From: Syngnathus acus
Lineage: Eukaryota; Chordata; Actinopteri; Syngnathiformes; Syngnathidae
Assembly (NCBI RefSeq): GCF_901709675.1
Contig: NC_051106.1
Span: forward strand, 8,504,001-8,568,000
DNA length: 64,000 nt
Direction of reading: 5' to 3'
Part shown: positions 23,767 to 43,093 of the stretch, one piece after another
Position numbering within the stretch: the stretch's first letter is position 1
Layout: each line of letters starts with the position of its first letter
Position numbers and translations under genes: made by a program
Notes under the pieces: model-generated
What the model was told of the DNA's origin: nothing
Databases searched by the model: none
Seen by the model: only the letters and a program-made list of their open reading frames with translations

Positions 23767-25006
23767 CAGTAAGGCTTTGGTGGAATGCCTTGAGATACAA
23801 GTAACGAGATACAAACTATGGAATGTTTGCTTTGACTAGCGAGCAAAAACTTTCAAAAAAAAAAAAAATTCAAGGTATTTTCCTAAATGGTTCAGCAGTA
23901 TTTAGCACAAAAGACACATGGCCGTGTTTGGGATGTGTCTCAAATGGAAGCAAGTAAAGCTTTTAAGGCTCATAAGCATTTATTTTTGGTTTCGCTTGTT
24001 AACAAGACAGTGGTGGCTTTGCGCAAAAGAGCCACACGGAAAGCTAATTAGCCACTGACAGTCTGGTTGCCACCTACGTTTGCCGGGAAGCCAGTTAGCA
24101 TTTCTTTTCCAGTTTTTGAAACACACACACACAAAAGACAACTGCGAATTGGCTGCTTCACCGTATACTTTTAGCTCTCAGCTGTTATTTTTGAAGCTAT
24201 TTTGAGGGAAAGCCCTACAGACGATAGCGATTGTGCTATCTAGGCGCTTTACTGCTTGTGTTTTAATCAGCTACAAAAACGTACAGCAGTAACCTGCATT
24301 TTTTATTTAATATATCAAGAGTGTGATGTTTAAGCTCTATTTTGAAACCCTTACAGGAAACCTGTAAATGACCTATATTGTGATCATGTGCCATAGCGAT
24401 AATATGGTGACTTAATGAGCGATGGGTGCTTCATCGCTAGATAAAGGGGACGTCAGCAACAAAGAGACAGTAATTAAGACTGTGCCATTTCCCTTCTCAC
24501 ATCACATCTATTGTCTGGAAAGGTGCCTCTCATTATGATTGATGGGCCTTTTAGTTCGTTTGTGAGTGTGTGCGTGTGTCTAATGGTTGATAGGGCCCAA
24601 CAAGTGGTGATGATAAAAGGTTCAAACTTTGAAAGCCCGATCCTGGTTTGAAACAACATAGCGCGACCAATATGGGTGTTTTGAGACAGATGCAAATTCT
24701 GACATTTGGCAGACTTTATTAATTTAAGACATACAGTATATAATGAATTCAATATTTTCCTTTTTGCTTTGTTAATGCTCAGAATGACAAAGATGTGAAT
24801 TACAGACAGAACATGCATCTGATTTACAATAATTTGTCATTTTAGAACACGAGAAAAAAAATCACTGATATTTTTGCCATATTTTTGGAGTATATTTGAT
24901 TATCTTTATCAAGTGTTGTAATGTGTTAATGAGTCAAACTAAATTAAAAAACAATGACAAAATAAGCACAAAAAACCTGCCAATTTTCTTAATTATTTCG
25001 CATCAG

Positions 25007-25018
25007 TGACGTCACGTG
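25007..25018. promoter_or_regulatory. Overlapping CRE and E-box
   Basis: TGACGTCA is immediately followed by CACGTG, sharing the CA. The full CRE is a CREB/ATF site and CACGTG is a bHLH site. No promoter or gene is recognised nearby. Confidence 0.3.
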
Positions 25019-26073
25019 CACGCCAATTGTTCAGGTGCGTCATGTTGTGAGTAACAGCGGCCTACTGTGGACAACTTGTGCATTACACTCTCTTGACATC
25101 TACCTCTCCAGACAGATGTTGGCCATTTGATGTGGTATGCCTTTGATCACTAGCTGTTACTTTCCATTTATAAATAGATGTCGGACATATGGTGTGTTTT
25201 ACTTTGGATTATAAACTGTCGAATTGTCGCTGGAGAACTTTAATGCCCCGTTGCAGTCGTCACATTTTTGCAGACGGCGTCATGAGCTGATCCAGACAAC
25301 AAACAATCCAGTGACAACTAATATAAAGAGAGAAAATATTTATAACTGTGTGTGTGCACACTATTTATAACACCTTTGATTAAGAGGTCAAGTGGTGGCA
25401 GAGTGCGCTTTTTGTTCTAATTTCACTGGAATTTGTGATCGGATATTTGCGTCTGTGCCAAAATAATTATAATGGCAACAGGGTCATGTTGGGTGGCCCT
25501 ATTTCCTTTTTTTTTTTTTTTTTTCCCACTAACTGAAGTCAGTCAGCAGTTAGGATAAACATAGAACTACTTACTTCATTCTTGCTGGATTTGCAATTGT
25601 TGCCACTATGCATATGCTTAAAAGTGAATAGAAAAATAAAGTCTGAAGTATTGCTCTTCTGGCTGTAATTGTAGCTGAAGTCATGTGTCTTTTTCTTCTT
25701 CTACTTCTGTTTATGACGTTTGGGGGGGAATAAAGTGCATTACCGCCGCCTTTTGAAATGGAGTGGGGCTCTGGAAAATCACGACCTCGTTATTTAGCGC
25801 TACTCTGTTCAAAAAGAAAAATAGAAGTAGTTCATGACTCCTAGGCACACCTCATAGCGCAGAAAACGGTTTTTCTCAGTTATTGAAATGACAAATTATG
25901 ATTTCAGTCCCCCTATGAAATTCCACCGTTTCATTTTGAGAGGTAAAACAGGCAGCAAGTGTTCCAATCACATATTTTATTTGTAAGGCACCAGAAAAGC
26001 TCCCTTACTGCTAAAAGCGCCATGCATTACTTCTTGTCATCGTTAGCGTAGTACTCTTGCTTTCTTAATACCT

Positions 26074-26083
26074 TTTATTTATT
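26074..26083 (-). terminator. Candidate polyadenylation signals for tle5
   Basis: Two overlapping AATAAA hexamers on the minus strand lie about 1.4 kb past the tle5 stop codon. No closer strong AATAAA is seen, but the distance makes the assignment tentative. Confidence 0.35.
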
Positions 26084-27452
26084 TTTTAACATACGCAGTT
26101 ACACACATGGTTGGTTTGTTTTTCCATGATCTTTGCACAAAAGAGGATCAAACATTTAAAAAGTGAGGAAACGACTTGCAGAACTTGAAACAAAACGATG
26201 CGCTCGCACACACGCACATGTGCTATTTTCATGAGGTTAAAAAGCAGCTTTGAAACATACAAAAATGCTTTAAAAAATACATATATTGATATATTTATAT
26301 GTATACAAATTGGCCCTTCACGGCACGCACGCAAGCAGACGACACACACCACTTGCATGGGAGAACATAGAAAGATTATTACTATTATTGTTATTAGAAG
26401 CAAAAGAGCACACGGACGACACTTAAGTGCTTTTACTAAATAATAAAAAAATACAAATGAAAATACAGGAAAAATAGAATCAAAAATACTGAATAAAAAT
26501 TAGAACAAAAACCTAATAAAAACAGATGAAGTTCCCAAAGTGAAGTTTTTAGTCATCAAAGCACTTAACTCGTTGTGACGTCATAACAAGAACCGATGAC
26601 CGTCAATCAACTACCTATTATGGAAACATCCGTTTCATTTACACAACGGTGTCAGACTGCAAACTTGTTTGAACGAAAATTATTCACAACTTTGTGGTTT
26701 TGCTGCAAAGTTGGAATACCATAAGGAAATGTAACCATTTTACAAAAGGGGGAAAAAAGTTTTTTAAATTAAGGTAGTCATTTTACATGAATTATTTTAA
26801 GCAAGTTAGAATTTTGGTTGTGATTTTTTTAGTGGTCATTTTTAGTTGGATTTCTTTGAAATGTCTGAAAATGTATACATTTGACAAGATTTAAGTTGTA
26901 ATACAAATCCAACTTTGTTTTTTAATCTCAAGTAGCGCCAGCAGGCAAAACTGCAACAAGCGTACGAACTTTGACAAAAAGGTGCAAAAAAGAAAAGAAA
27001 AAAATTAAGTGTTTTCATTTTTTTTACATACACACACTCACTTTATCTCCCACGCACGCTGTCTAATGTGCCCACAGCAGTGTATTCTTTCCCCCCTTTT
27101 TTCTCTCAAATGTTTTTACATGGATAGGCCAGTGGTTGGCCAGCCACTTGCTAAATATATGATGAGAGAAAAAAAAAACCTTACGTTTAGTCAAAGGTAA
27201 CAAATGGCTCGTTGGTTTAACTCTGTTAAGTGTGCCGTGAGAGGCGAGCTGACTCCATTCTGATTTGTGCCATTTACATGTGAGGGAGGAATGAAAGTAA
27301 AAAGAGTAACATGAACTCTTTTACACTTTCTGCAGATTTTTTTTTTCTTTTTTTTTCCCGCTCGACCATTACAAGCGCAACTATGTACACGTGACGTCGA
27401 CTGAGAACGAACAGTCCGCCGACGCCATTTTGCAGCCCCGACAGACGGTCCT

Positions 27453-29112
27453 CTAGTCAGACTTGTCGCCGTCTTCGGGCCTGGGCGGCGGCCTCTCGGC
27501 TTGAGCTTGGGCCTGGGCGGCGTCCCCGCGGGCCTTGTCTTCCTTGGCAGCTTGGGCGGCCTGGCCGTGCGAGTAGTTGGCCAGAATGGAGGACAGCGAG
27601 AGCAGGCCCGAGCCGGACGAGGCCGCCGGCAGACTGGGCGGAGTCAGGCCCAGGGGCAGAGGAGCCACCGGGAGAGCCAGGCCCTGAAGCTGCGACAGGT
27701 GCTGCACCTGCAGCTGTTGCTACAAACATCAACAACATGTCATCATCCTCATATATATGCAATATTAAAAAAAAATTCAATTTATAAAATGACATTTTGA
27801 CTAACCCGTATGATGGAGTTCATCTCGGGCGGTGTGACCTGCTTAGCTCTCTCAATGGCCCCCATGACTTGCTGCTGGTGCTGAAACAAACGAGCGCACA
27901 CACACACACACACACACACACAGATGAGAGGACATCCGTGTGAAGTTACACACAAAGCGTAGCTCCGTGGCATTTACCTCCTGCGAGAGGTAAGGCAGCA
28001 CTTGAGCGCAGATGCCGTTTAGTCTCTTGACTATTTCAGCCTGAGTGGGAAAACACAACAAAGAATGAGATGACAAGTACAACTCGGCGACAGGCGCGCA
28101 CGTTCTGACTTTTTACCTGTTTGTGCATTTCAATGTTCAGTCCATAAGACATTTCGTAATACTGAAACGCGCACGAGGAGACAAAGCACGTTAGCGTTTG
28201 TTCGTCAAGGTCGATTCAAATCGACTTTTTATTCATGTTCTCACCATGATGTAGTGACGCTGCATCTCGGACTTCTCTGATGCCAGTTTGTCACATTCCA
28301 ACTTGAGACTGGACAACAGGCGGCAGTGCAGAAAACAACAATAAAAATAGAGGTGCAACGATTAGTCGACAAAAAATCTAAAATGAATTGCCAAATATTC
28401 CACAAACTACCTGTGGTATTGTGCTTGAAGGAACTGGAACTCATCTTTGATGCGATCACACGAGTCAGAGGTGGTGAACTTGAGAGCTTGTCCGGACTGA
28501 GCGGATGCCTGAAGGCAAAAATCATAGCAAAAGATTATAGCGATGCCGACAAACTGGGGTTGTCACCATCAAATATTTTGACAAACATTTTACAACAATT
28601 ATTCCACCTAAAATGTGTTTTGCTTTACAGTGAATGACAAAATCATTCCCCTCAGATACTGTTTATTAATCAGTTGTTCATTCAGCATTGTTTAGTTAAT
28701 CCTATGTCAGTGTAAAATGACGTCATGCCCAATGCTCCCAAACACTCAAAAACTACAAACAACTACCAAGCGTATTTGAATGATGGCTGTATACATTGGA
28801 ATACATGCATGACAGTGAACGATGCTAGGCTAGGCTAAAATATTCGTTACAGCCGAGCTAACACGCGGATCAACAGGATGGCAGCAATACACTTGCGTGG
28901 ACATAAGTGACAAAAAATTGGCAAAGACGTGACGCATTGTGGGGAGGGGAAGAAAAAAACAACAGTCGTTTTTTTTTGATTGTCCTGCAGCGTCAGCTAA
29001 CGTTAGCATAGCTTAGCCGCGCTGTTAGGCTAACGCAAAGCAGCCAGCTGACTGACGAGTTTGCACCAAGCGAACAACAACTCACCGAGTGCCTAGATTG
29101 AGGAAACATCAT
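27453..29112 (-). CDS. tle5: TLE family member 5 (amino-terminal enhancer of split)
   Basis: This is a short Groucho-family nuclear protein that tetramerises with full-length TLE corepressors and modulates repression of Notch, Wnt and other targets. Seven coding exons are read: 29112-29086, 28508-28411, 28308-28245, 28161-28117, 28040-27978, 27880-27806 and 27719-27453, giving 212 residues in consistent phase. It starts MMFPQSRHS; exons 2-6 form the glutamine-rich Q domain (coiled-coil; [21 protein letters not shown] is nearly invariant), and the last exon is the Gly/Pro-rich GP domain ending EDGDKSD. The WD40 propeller of long TLE proteins is absent, as expected. The last exon is longer than in mammals (about 197 residues overall), with an Ala/Gln-rich insert ([14 protein letters not shown]). 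A CA microsatellite lies 16 bases upstream of exon 6's acceptor, in intron 5. The adjacent gna11 on the same strand matches the order seen at human 19p13.3. Confidence 0.96.
27896..27922. repeat. (CA)n microsatellite in tle5 intron 5
   Basis: A CA run ending 16 bases from the exon 6 acceptor. On the transcript strand it is a GT run directly before the pyrimidine tract and so could affect splicing. Confidence 0.9.
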
Positions 29113-29810
29113 GTCAGCAGCCAAGCAACAGCAGCGTCGCTCGCCGAGGAGTCTCCGTTGCGTCGAGCCCAAGCGAGCTGGCTATCCCGCTAAAGCGAAC
29201 GCGTTCCCGGATATGGGATTTTAAATGATTGCTATTCGCACTTTGTACCCCGTCATCGCTGAAGAACGCTAGCTTTGCGTCAAAAGCACTCGCCGACACC
29301 GTTTTTTGATTGTCTTTCCGACAAGAGGCGACTATAGAATAAAAAGTCCGATTTTATTTCCTCAAAAAGCTTTACAAAGGAATGCGATTTTTGTATAAAT
29401 ATTTCCTAATGACGTTACACCTCCCCTCGGGAAAGTAGATGTGTTGACACATGAGCCTGCAACGCTCCTGCATGTATTCTTCTTCGGTGGTGGTTTCCCC
29501 TACGGGGCAAAGCAGAGAAGGAGAACGCGAGCGTAGCGCCACCAGCTTGCAAATTCGTTAGCGCCTTCTTGTGGTGAGGAGGTGAACTGAAGCCAACCCC
29601 ACCGTCGCAGTTGCTTGGCAACTGTAGGCCAGGGCCCGTATTTACCTAAAATTCGCACAATCTAATCTTATGGAGACTTCGGAGTTGTAAATTATTTGTC
29701 GTCAAAGGTTGCCAACAGTTGCAAAGCCATTCGCAAACAGTTTAAAACTTATACAAAGTTTATTGCCGACAAGAAACACCATTTGTTACGTTCAAAAACA
29801 CTCAGTATGT
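29113..29810. promoter_or_regulatory. tle5 5' region and spacer to gna11
   Basis: No exon other than possible tle5 5' UTR is seen. The first 200 bases upstream of the tle5 start are CpG-rich, consistent with a TATA-less promoter. The spacer then meets the probable gna11 3' end near 29.8 kb, so the two genes are head-to-tail with under 1 kb between them. Confidence 0.45.
29610..29622. promoter_or_regulatory. X-box-like inverted repeat upstream of tle5
   Basis: GTTGCTTGGCAAC lies about 500 bases upstream of the tle5 start codon. It has the GTTGC/GCAAC arms recognised by RFX factors with one mismatch to GTNRCC. Confidence 0.3.
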
Positions 29811-29871
29811 TGTGTATTTATTATTATTTTCAAGAACAGCCTCACACATGATCAGCAAGTATAGGAACAAA

Positions 29872-29877
29872 TTTATT
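29872..29877 (-). terminator. Candidate polyadenylation signal for gna11
   Basis: AATAAA on the minus strand (AAATAAATTTG context), with a second candidate about 60 bases further downstream. This would give gna11 a 3' UTR of about 3.7 kb. Confidence 0.35.
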
Positions 29878-31179
29878 TCAATGTTTAAAACAGATAACCT
29901 TGTCATTATGTTTGTTTAGAAGGCGGCGATAATGACCATACATCATGTTTGAATGAGGATCAGGCAACAGTGGTCGAGAAAAACAACAAAACAAACGCAT
30001 GAAAAGACATTAAAATTATGGCAAAGAGTTATGTAAATCGATAAACGGCCAACCGGAGCCAAAAGGCTTCAGTCAATACATCCAAAGCCCCTCGCTTGCA
30101 AAAAAAACAGCACATGCAGTAATTATAATTACAGTTTCTTATTTAAAATAATAAAAAAAAAACAGCAGATTATTATTTAAAAATGTCTCTTAGACTATAA
30201 TCTTCACCCACTTAATCATCTATCCTTTTGAGTCTCTGGTGTTGTATCGTTTAAAAAGAAAATGGTGGAGGGCACGCGGGTAGGGGGCATCTCAGGTTGG
30301 CAGTGGTGTGTTGGCACTTTGAGAGCCTGGCACGCTCATATCACACATCTGATTTTTTTTTTTACACACACATTAGATTTACAATGAAAAAAAAAAACAC
30401 CATTCTACAGCTGAGCTTTTAGGAAGAAGCAAGGATGGGAAGTGGTCCTAAAATCATAAAAAGAATAGTGTTCTGGTCATTTTTTAAAATACAGAGTAAC
30501 AAGAGCATCAAGGCAACAAATACGAGAAAAGTTGTCGGTTTAGTGAGAAAAATAAACACAAGTGTCATGCAAACACTGCCCCTCGGTATAAATTTAAAAT
30601 GTGCCAAATAGTACACCACTGTGCAACACAAACTAGCAAAAAAAAATACAATGGTTGTCAGTCAGCATTTTTCACTCCACACGCAATTAACAGTTAAAGG
30701 AGGTCCTTGGCACCTTGGCACAAGCAGAAGACGTGTTATTTAGTACTAAAAAAAAAAATGGAATTTTTTTGGCAACAAAAAAAAGAAGTAAAAATGTATT
30801 TCTAATTACTTTTTAATTTAACGTACCCTCCATTATGTGCAAAAAAATGAGGCGGATATTTGTACACTTTTCTATAGCGTCTAGCTCAGGGGATGTTGAT
30901 ATTTGGAAATATTTTTGTTATATATTTATCTTTTAAAATAAGCATACTCTTTCCTTTTTTTGCCATCATTACATAAGACATTTTTGATCGGTTTTTATCT
31001 TGTGCAGCAGCCTTTGGGTTCCATCTTGTTTAAATACAACATTAAACAGAAATCAGTAGTGGTTCCTATTATGAATGGCTTTTTATTTTTCGATATAATT
31101 GCTAAAAATTGCACCAATTTCTGACAGCTTTAAGGGTGACCCATTTAAGATTATTAACATTCGTGCATTTAAGAAAAAA

Positions 31180-31255
31180 AAAATTCATGACGGGCCACAT
31201 GTAATGCTCCAGTGGGCCGTATATGGCCCACAAACCGCAGGTTACCAAACACTAG
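31180..31255. mobile_element. Decayed hAT-like element fragment
   Basis: GGGCCACAT...AGTGGGCCGTATATGGCCCACAAACC resembles the internal GGGCCG-TATTTGGCCC segment seen next to GTTTGACACCCCTG ends in fish hAT-like elements. The termini are not recognisable, so this is a remnant. Confidence 0.35.
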
Positions 31256-32603
31256 AATATCATAAGGTTAAAGTGACAAGAGGCCAGTAAATTGGATGGA
31301 TATGATTAAGACGGGGCAATAGATTAAATTAATTCCATTAGGTAATCATTATTATCAAAACAGTTTTGTGAGAAAAAATGAATTGAATATCTAGATAATT
31401 TTCCTACGTTAACCTCACAAAAATAGTTTTCAGTTCTGTGTTCTGGCCAACAGTTTCTTGGCAATTGGCAAACGTGGAAATACTTATTGTGGCTGTAAGG
31501 TTTGTTTTTGTAATACATAAATATACTGCATGATTGCGGCTGTGACTGGAAAAGGGGCGGGGCTAAACATCATTTTGGTTTGCATTAACACTCGGCCTCT
31601 ACTCATAGTCAGCATCTCTGTTTCTGCATGTACTGTGGTAGCCCTTCATGACAATGACGAATTAATAAGTCACCTGAAGAAAAAGTTCATCGGTACTTCA
31701 CTGGCACCGGTAAAGCAAGCCTGTAAAAATGCCGGAAAAAAAAATTACACCGCCAACCGATCCAAAACACTGTTTAAAATATACATTTTTTTTTAGGCAG
31801 GTAAGCATTACAGAGCTGTCTCTAAATATATAAACCAGAGGAAACACCTTTTTAAAAAAAAAAATGTGAGGGCTTCTTAAAATAGAAAATAGTTAATGTC
31901 AACAAATGGAAATCGGCCCCGAAAAAAAAAGCAGACACTGAATACAGTCCTTACAATAGCAGACGTTCCTTGCTTTTTTTTTTCCCCCCTCCTTTTGTTT
32001 TTGTTTTTTAAACAGCAGTTCAGACTCAAGTGAGGCTCCATCGTGAGCAAAAACAAAGAGAAAGCCTTATTAATTAAACAGTTGAAATTATCAACACCTT
32101 CAAACCTGGTCCATAAATTAGATAAATAAAAAAAAATGTCTTAAAATCATCACCATATTATATATATACTGCTAATTGACCACATGGCTCTGTGACGTCT
32201 GCTTTCGTCATCAGCAAAAAGCCATAATCACAGTATCAATACTATTGATAGAGCGAGAAAAAAATCTTTGAAGCTAACTTTTTTTTTCTTCTGTCATGTT
32301 TATGCCAAAGACGGTGTACCACAGAGCATTTTTGTACACGGCTGTTGTGTATATGTATTTACAAACAAATATACACATACATCACACTTATTTGCAGATG
32401 TCGAGGAAGGTTTGTCATTGCTCGTCTTTTGCACACCTCACTCGACAACGGCAATAGTTTTTTTTGTTTTCTTTTAAAAACAAAGTGACTATACAGTAAA
32501 AAAAAAAAAAAAAAAAGTAAACAGAAGCACATCCTGATATATAATAATGAGTGAGCGACAGCGTTAGGAAGCGTCTGATTGGATAGCGTGGAGTGAGAAG
32601 ATT

Positions 32604-32618
32604 GGGGGGGGGGGGGGT
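32604..32618. repeat. G15 homopolymer
   Basis: Fifteen consecutive G on the plus strand (C on the gna11 transcript), followed at 32635-32643 by further G-rich runs. Confidence 0.95.
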
Positions 32619-32924
32619 TGATGGACTCTCCTGGGTGGGGGGGGCAGGTTTGCGATTGTCCCTGCGAATCCTAGAGGGGGGTGAAGCTGTGCATTCAACT
32701 TAAAATTAAATTGCACCAAAAAAACAAAAAAAACTCCCAAAAGATACTTCTCTTAATTTAAGTTATTATGGAAATTTTTCAAACAAATATTTCTTTAAAG
32801 TTACAATTTGCTAAAATTGCTGTAGCGACAAATTATTATTATTATTTTTAAAAAGGTCAGCAGCAATCAAGTGGATTTGGATCTTGCCCCTCTCGTGCTT
32901 TGTCTTTAACACCTTGACGTAAAC

Positions 32925-33220
32925 CAGGGGTGTCAAACATCGGAAGCAGATGAATTTGAAATTCCAAAAAGTATGACGATGTTGTAGAGGTGGGCATTGG
33001 GGACCATTTTTATGCTCGTGTAGAAAATGAGGTGAAAATAAATGTTAGATTTTTAGAAATTAATTTTAAAAAATCCAAAAGTCAATTATCCACGTGGGAG
33101 CAATGCCCCCGCTGACCCCCCTCTAGCTCCGTCAGTGTTTGATTCGTATCGAATTACATTCATAAATTGACAACTATCTGTATTATTTTGTTTTACGTTC
33201 CAATACGTTTGACACCCCTG
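32925..33220. mobile_element. Non-autonomous DNA transposon with 14-bp terminal inverted repeats
   Basis: CAGGGGTGTCAAAC (32925-32938) and GTTTGACACCCCTG (33207-33220) are perfect inverted repeats 296 bp apart end to end. No transposase is encoded, so this is a MITE-like hAT-type element. The eight bases flanking each side (ACGTAAAC, ATATCTAA) do not form a target-site duplication, which suggests decay or rearrangement. It lies in the probable gna11 3' UTR. Confidence 0.65.
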
Positions 33221-33605
33221 ATATCTAATATTCTATATATTTACACTTTTTTTCCCCCCCCACAATTGCACTTCTCACACACTGGTGGGTACATTCATCG
33301 ATATGGAGGCGGAGACCAAGCCCCGTTTTTTTAGCGTTCGTCCCCCGGCGTTCCTTCCGGTCAATTTCGAGTGTCCCAGGCCCATCAAGGCAGCGCTTTC
33401 TCTAACACAAAAATACGCAAGAGAGGGGCAGGCGGTGTTTCCTTTTTGTTGTTGTTGGTTTGTTTTGGCTGGGGGGGGGTTCTGAATGCGCTGGGCAAAA
33501 AAAAGGGAGTGTGTGCGAGTTTGTGTGTGTTGCGTTAAAAGTCGAGCGCGCTCGAAAAAGGAGGTTGTGCAAAAGGAGAGAAAGGGGGCGGGGCTTGTGG
33601 TGGGC

Positions 33606-41117
<7,512 letters not shown>

Positions 41118-41300
41118 AAGTCAAGTCAAATTTATTTATATAGCCCTTAATCACAATAAAATCCTTCACATGCCCACAGTTGTCAATTATTCTCGACATC
41201 GCCGTTAGACTGAGGAAAAATGAGAAACCTTCAGAAGGGACCACAGATGGGAGGATCCCCCTTCCAGGCTGCAATGGATGCAGAGTGGGCAACACATAAT
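41118..41300. repeat. Dispersed teleost repeat (TCAAGTCAAATTTATTTATATAG type)
   Basis: The text begins AAGTCAAGTCAAATTTATTT and continues to GAGAAACCTTCAGAAGG, GACCACAGATGGGAGG and TGCAATGGATGCAGAGTGGG. I recognise this series as an abundant interspersed repeat of teleost genomes, but I do not assign a family. On the minus strand it supplies AATAAA at 41131-41136, about 220 bases past the stop codon of the neighbouring Harbinger-derived gene. Confidence 0.6.
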
Positions 41301-41353
41301 AGGAAACAATACAAATACAAAATATGTGCACGTTCTGTAGGAGTCCATTCGAG

Positions 41354-43093
41354 TCAGTCATTCTGTTGAAAATAGTCACAGAAGAGCTGGCGCACCTCCT
41401 CGTCCTGACTGCAGTCCGTGTCAGCCTCGGCGTAGACGGGCTGCGGGCTCTCGGCCTCGGCCACCTGGGCCAGCCACTCGCCGTTGAAGGCGTCGCCGTG
41501 CGACTCGCACACGTTATGCAAAATGCAGCACGCCCGGATCATAGCGGGCATCACGTCCAGGCCGCAGTCGTTGCGTTTGCTCAGGCACTGCCAGCGCGCC
41601 TTGAGCCGCAGCAGCGCTTCCTGGGCCACGCGACGGGCACGTCGCAGCCGACGGTTGAAGAGGTTTTGCCGCTCGCTCAGCGTTGCCGGGCGGGTTCGTG
41701 TGGCCCGCTTCTCTGGGTAGGCCTTCAGCAGCCAGCTCTGGAGCGGGAAGCAAGGCTCACCCAGCAGTACGTAGCTGACACAGAAGCAAAACATCATTAA
41801 AAATGGACAGGCACAACATTGTGAAGCAACCACACGGCACACTCTGAGGCAGGGATGTTTTTTTTTTATAGTAGAAGCAGAATGCCAGGTCCGTTGAGAA
41901 TATTTACTTGAGTTGTCTTCCCATGAAGCAAGACGGCGGCACCGGTGACAATCCGCCCTCTGCTGCCGTGGTCCACAGCGCCGACTTATGCAAGATCTCC
42001 GCCGGCTCGATCCCACCGGGGAAACAGGCGCACATGTCCCAGATCTGTCCGCGACCGTTCACTGTCACCTGGCACGTCAAAAACAAATAGCACAATTTTT
42101 TTTCCTCCGAGTGGAATTCACGGCGGTTCACGGTTGTAGAAAACAAAATGACGGACAGCACCCACCTGAGACATAACTGAGAGCCAGCCAGCGGGATTGA
42201 TGTAGTCGGACGCGTTGCTTGACGGCGTGATGATTGCTGTGTGCAACGTGGCCACGGCGGCCACACAATGCGGGAAGCCCCACTGGGAGAGGAATAAGCG
42301 CGCCGACTCTTCCAGCTCGGGCTCGGCGGGAGGCCGCAGGTAGTCGGCGCGGAGCAGCGCCACGATGCTGTGACACATGTCCCGCACGCACTTGCACACG
42401 GTGGACTTGCCCACTCCAAACAGAGCGCTGATGGTGCGGTACTCCACGTTGGATGCCAGGCGCCACAGCGCTACCGCCACGCGTTTCTCCACAGGCAGCG
42501 CCAAACGGAAGCTGGTGTCCTGACGCGTCAGGCGGGAACGCAGCTTGTCGCAAATATAGAAGAAGGTCTCCCGGCTCATCCGGAACTTGTCCAGCCAGTC
42601 GGAGGGCTGGAATTCCGTCATCACAACTCGCTCCCACCAGTCCGTGCTGGGGACGGTGGTCCAAGGGCGGGTGCGGATATGAGAGTTGGAGCGAATGCCC
42701 CCTGCTATCATCATCTGTGAGGACAAAATACAAATCAAGTGATTTTTGAGGAGCGTGAACGTTTATTGAACACATAAGTACACTGACAAAGGAGCTTGAA
42801 TGAGGTCCTAAATCTTGCCAAGCATATACCAACAGATAGGCCTGTCACTAATTACTATATCGACTTCGTTAAGTGTTTTTCCAAGATTCTTTTTGCCAAG
42901 AAACACAAACATCATCGTGCAGTCTGACCATCATCATTCTTCTCTGCCTCTGGAAGAAGTACTGTCGCTGTCTCAGGCGTCTTTGGATCTCATTGCGCCG
43001 CTGTACGTCCGCGTTGTTGACGTCCCTGCGGCGCTTTAGCAGCATGTACGTCATGAGAAACACGAAGGGCCGCAGCCGCTCATCGTCTTCCAT
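41354..43093 (-). CDS. Domesticated Harbinger transposase-like protein (HARBI1-like)
   Basis: Four exons (43093-42929, 42714-42166, 42068-41908, 41774-41354) give 431 residues with matched phase and standard splice sites. After an Arg/Gln-rich N-terminus (about residues 1-60) come a helix-turn-helix-like segment (ALFGVGKSTVCKCVRDM) and a DDE_Tnp_4 nuclease fold (PGGIEPAEILHKSALW, LLGEPCFPLQSWLL, RACCILHNVCESHGD). Placed ungapped on HARBI1 motifs, the catalytic positions are changed: Asp in AVDxTHI is Ala (AVATLHT), Asp in GSxxD is Pro, Asp in LLGDS is Glu, and the Glu of VxE is Gln. Terminal inverted repeats are not seen at the gene's edges. I infer a host gene without nuclease activity; its function is unknown. 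It could also be an unnamed conserved fish gene annotated as ALP1-like or HARBI1-like. Confidence 0.8.

Larger units (their letters stand above)
4821..26070. other. Gene-poor intergenic region, about 21 kb
   Basis: No exon of a recognisable protein is found on either strand. Open frames are short, come from low-complexity DNA or repeats, and lack paired splice signals and family similarity. The stretch holds CA/GT microsatellites, several decayed repeats, a nested tandem repeat near 22 kb, a CpG-rich patch near 5.4 kb and scattered candidate transcription-factor sites listed separately. Its length next to a neuronal developmental gene is compatible with long-range enhancers, but that is inference. 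Confidence 0.6.
29878..33605 (-). other. Probable gna11 3' untranslated region
   Basis: No coding exon is found between the gna11 stop and the tle5 promoter. The region is AT-rich, with many A and T runs, two hAT-like element relics and a G15 run. Assignment as one long 3' UTR is inferred from the lack of an earlier clear gene boundary; a shorter UTR plus intergenic DNA is equally possible. Confidence 0.4.
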
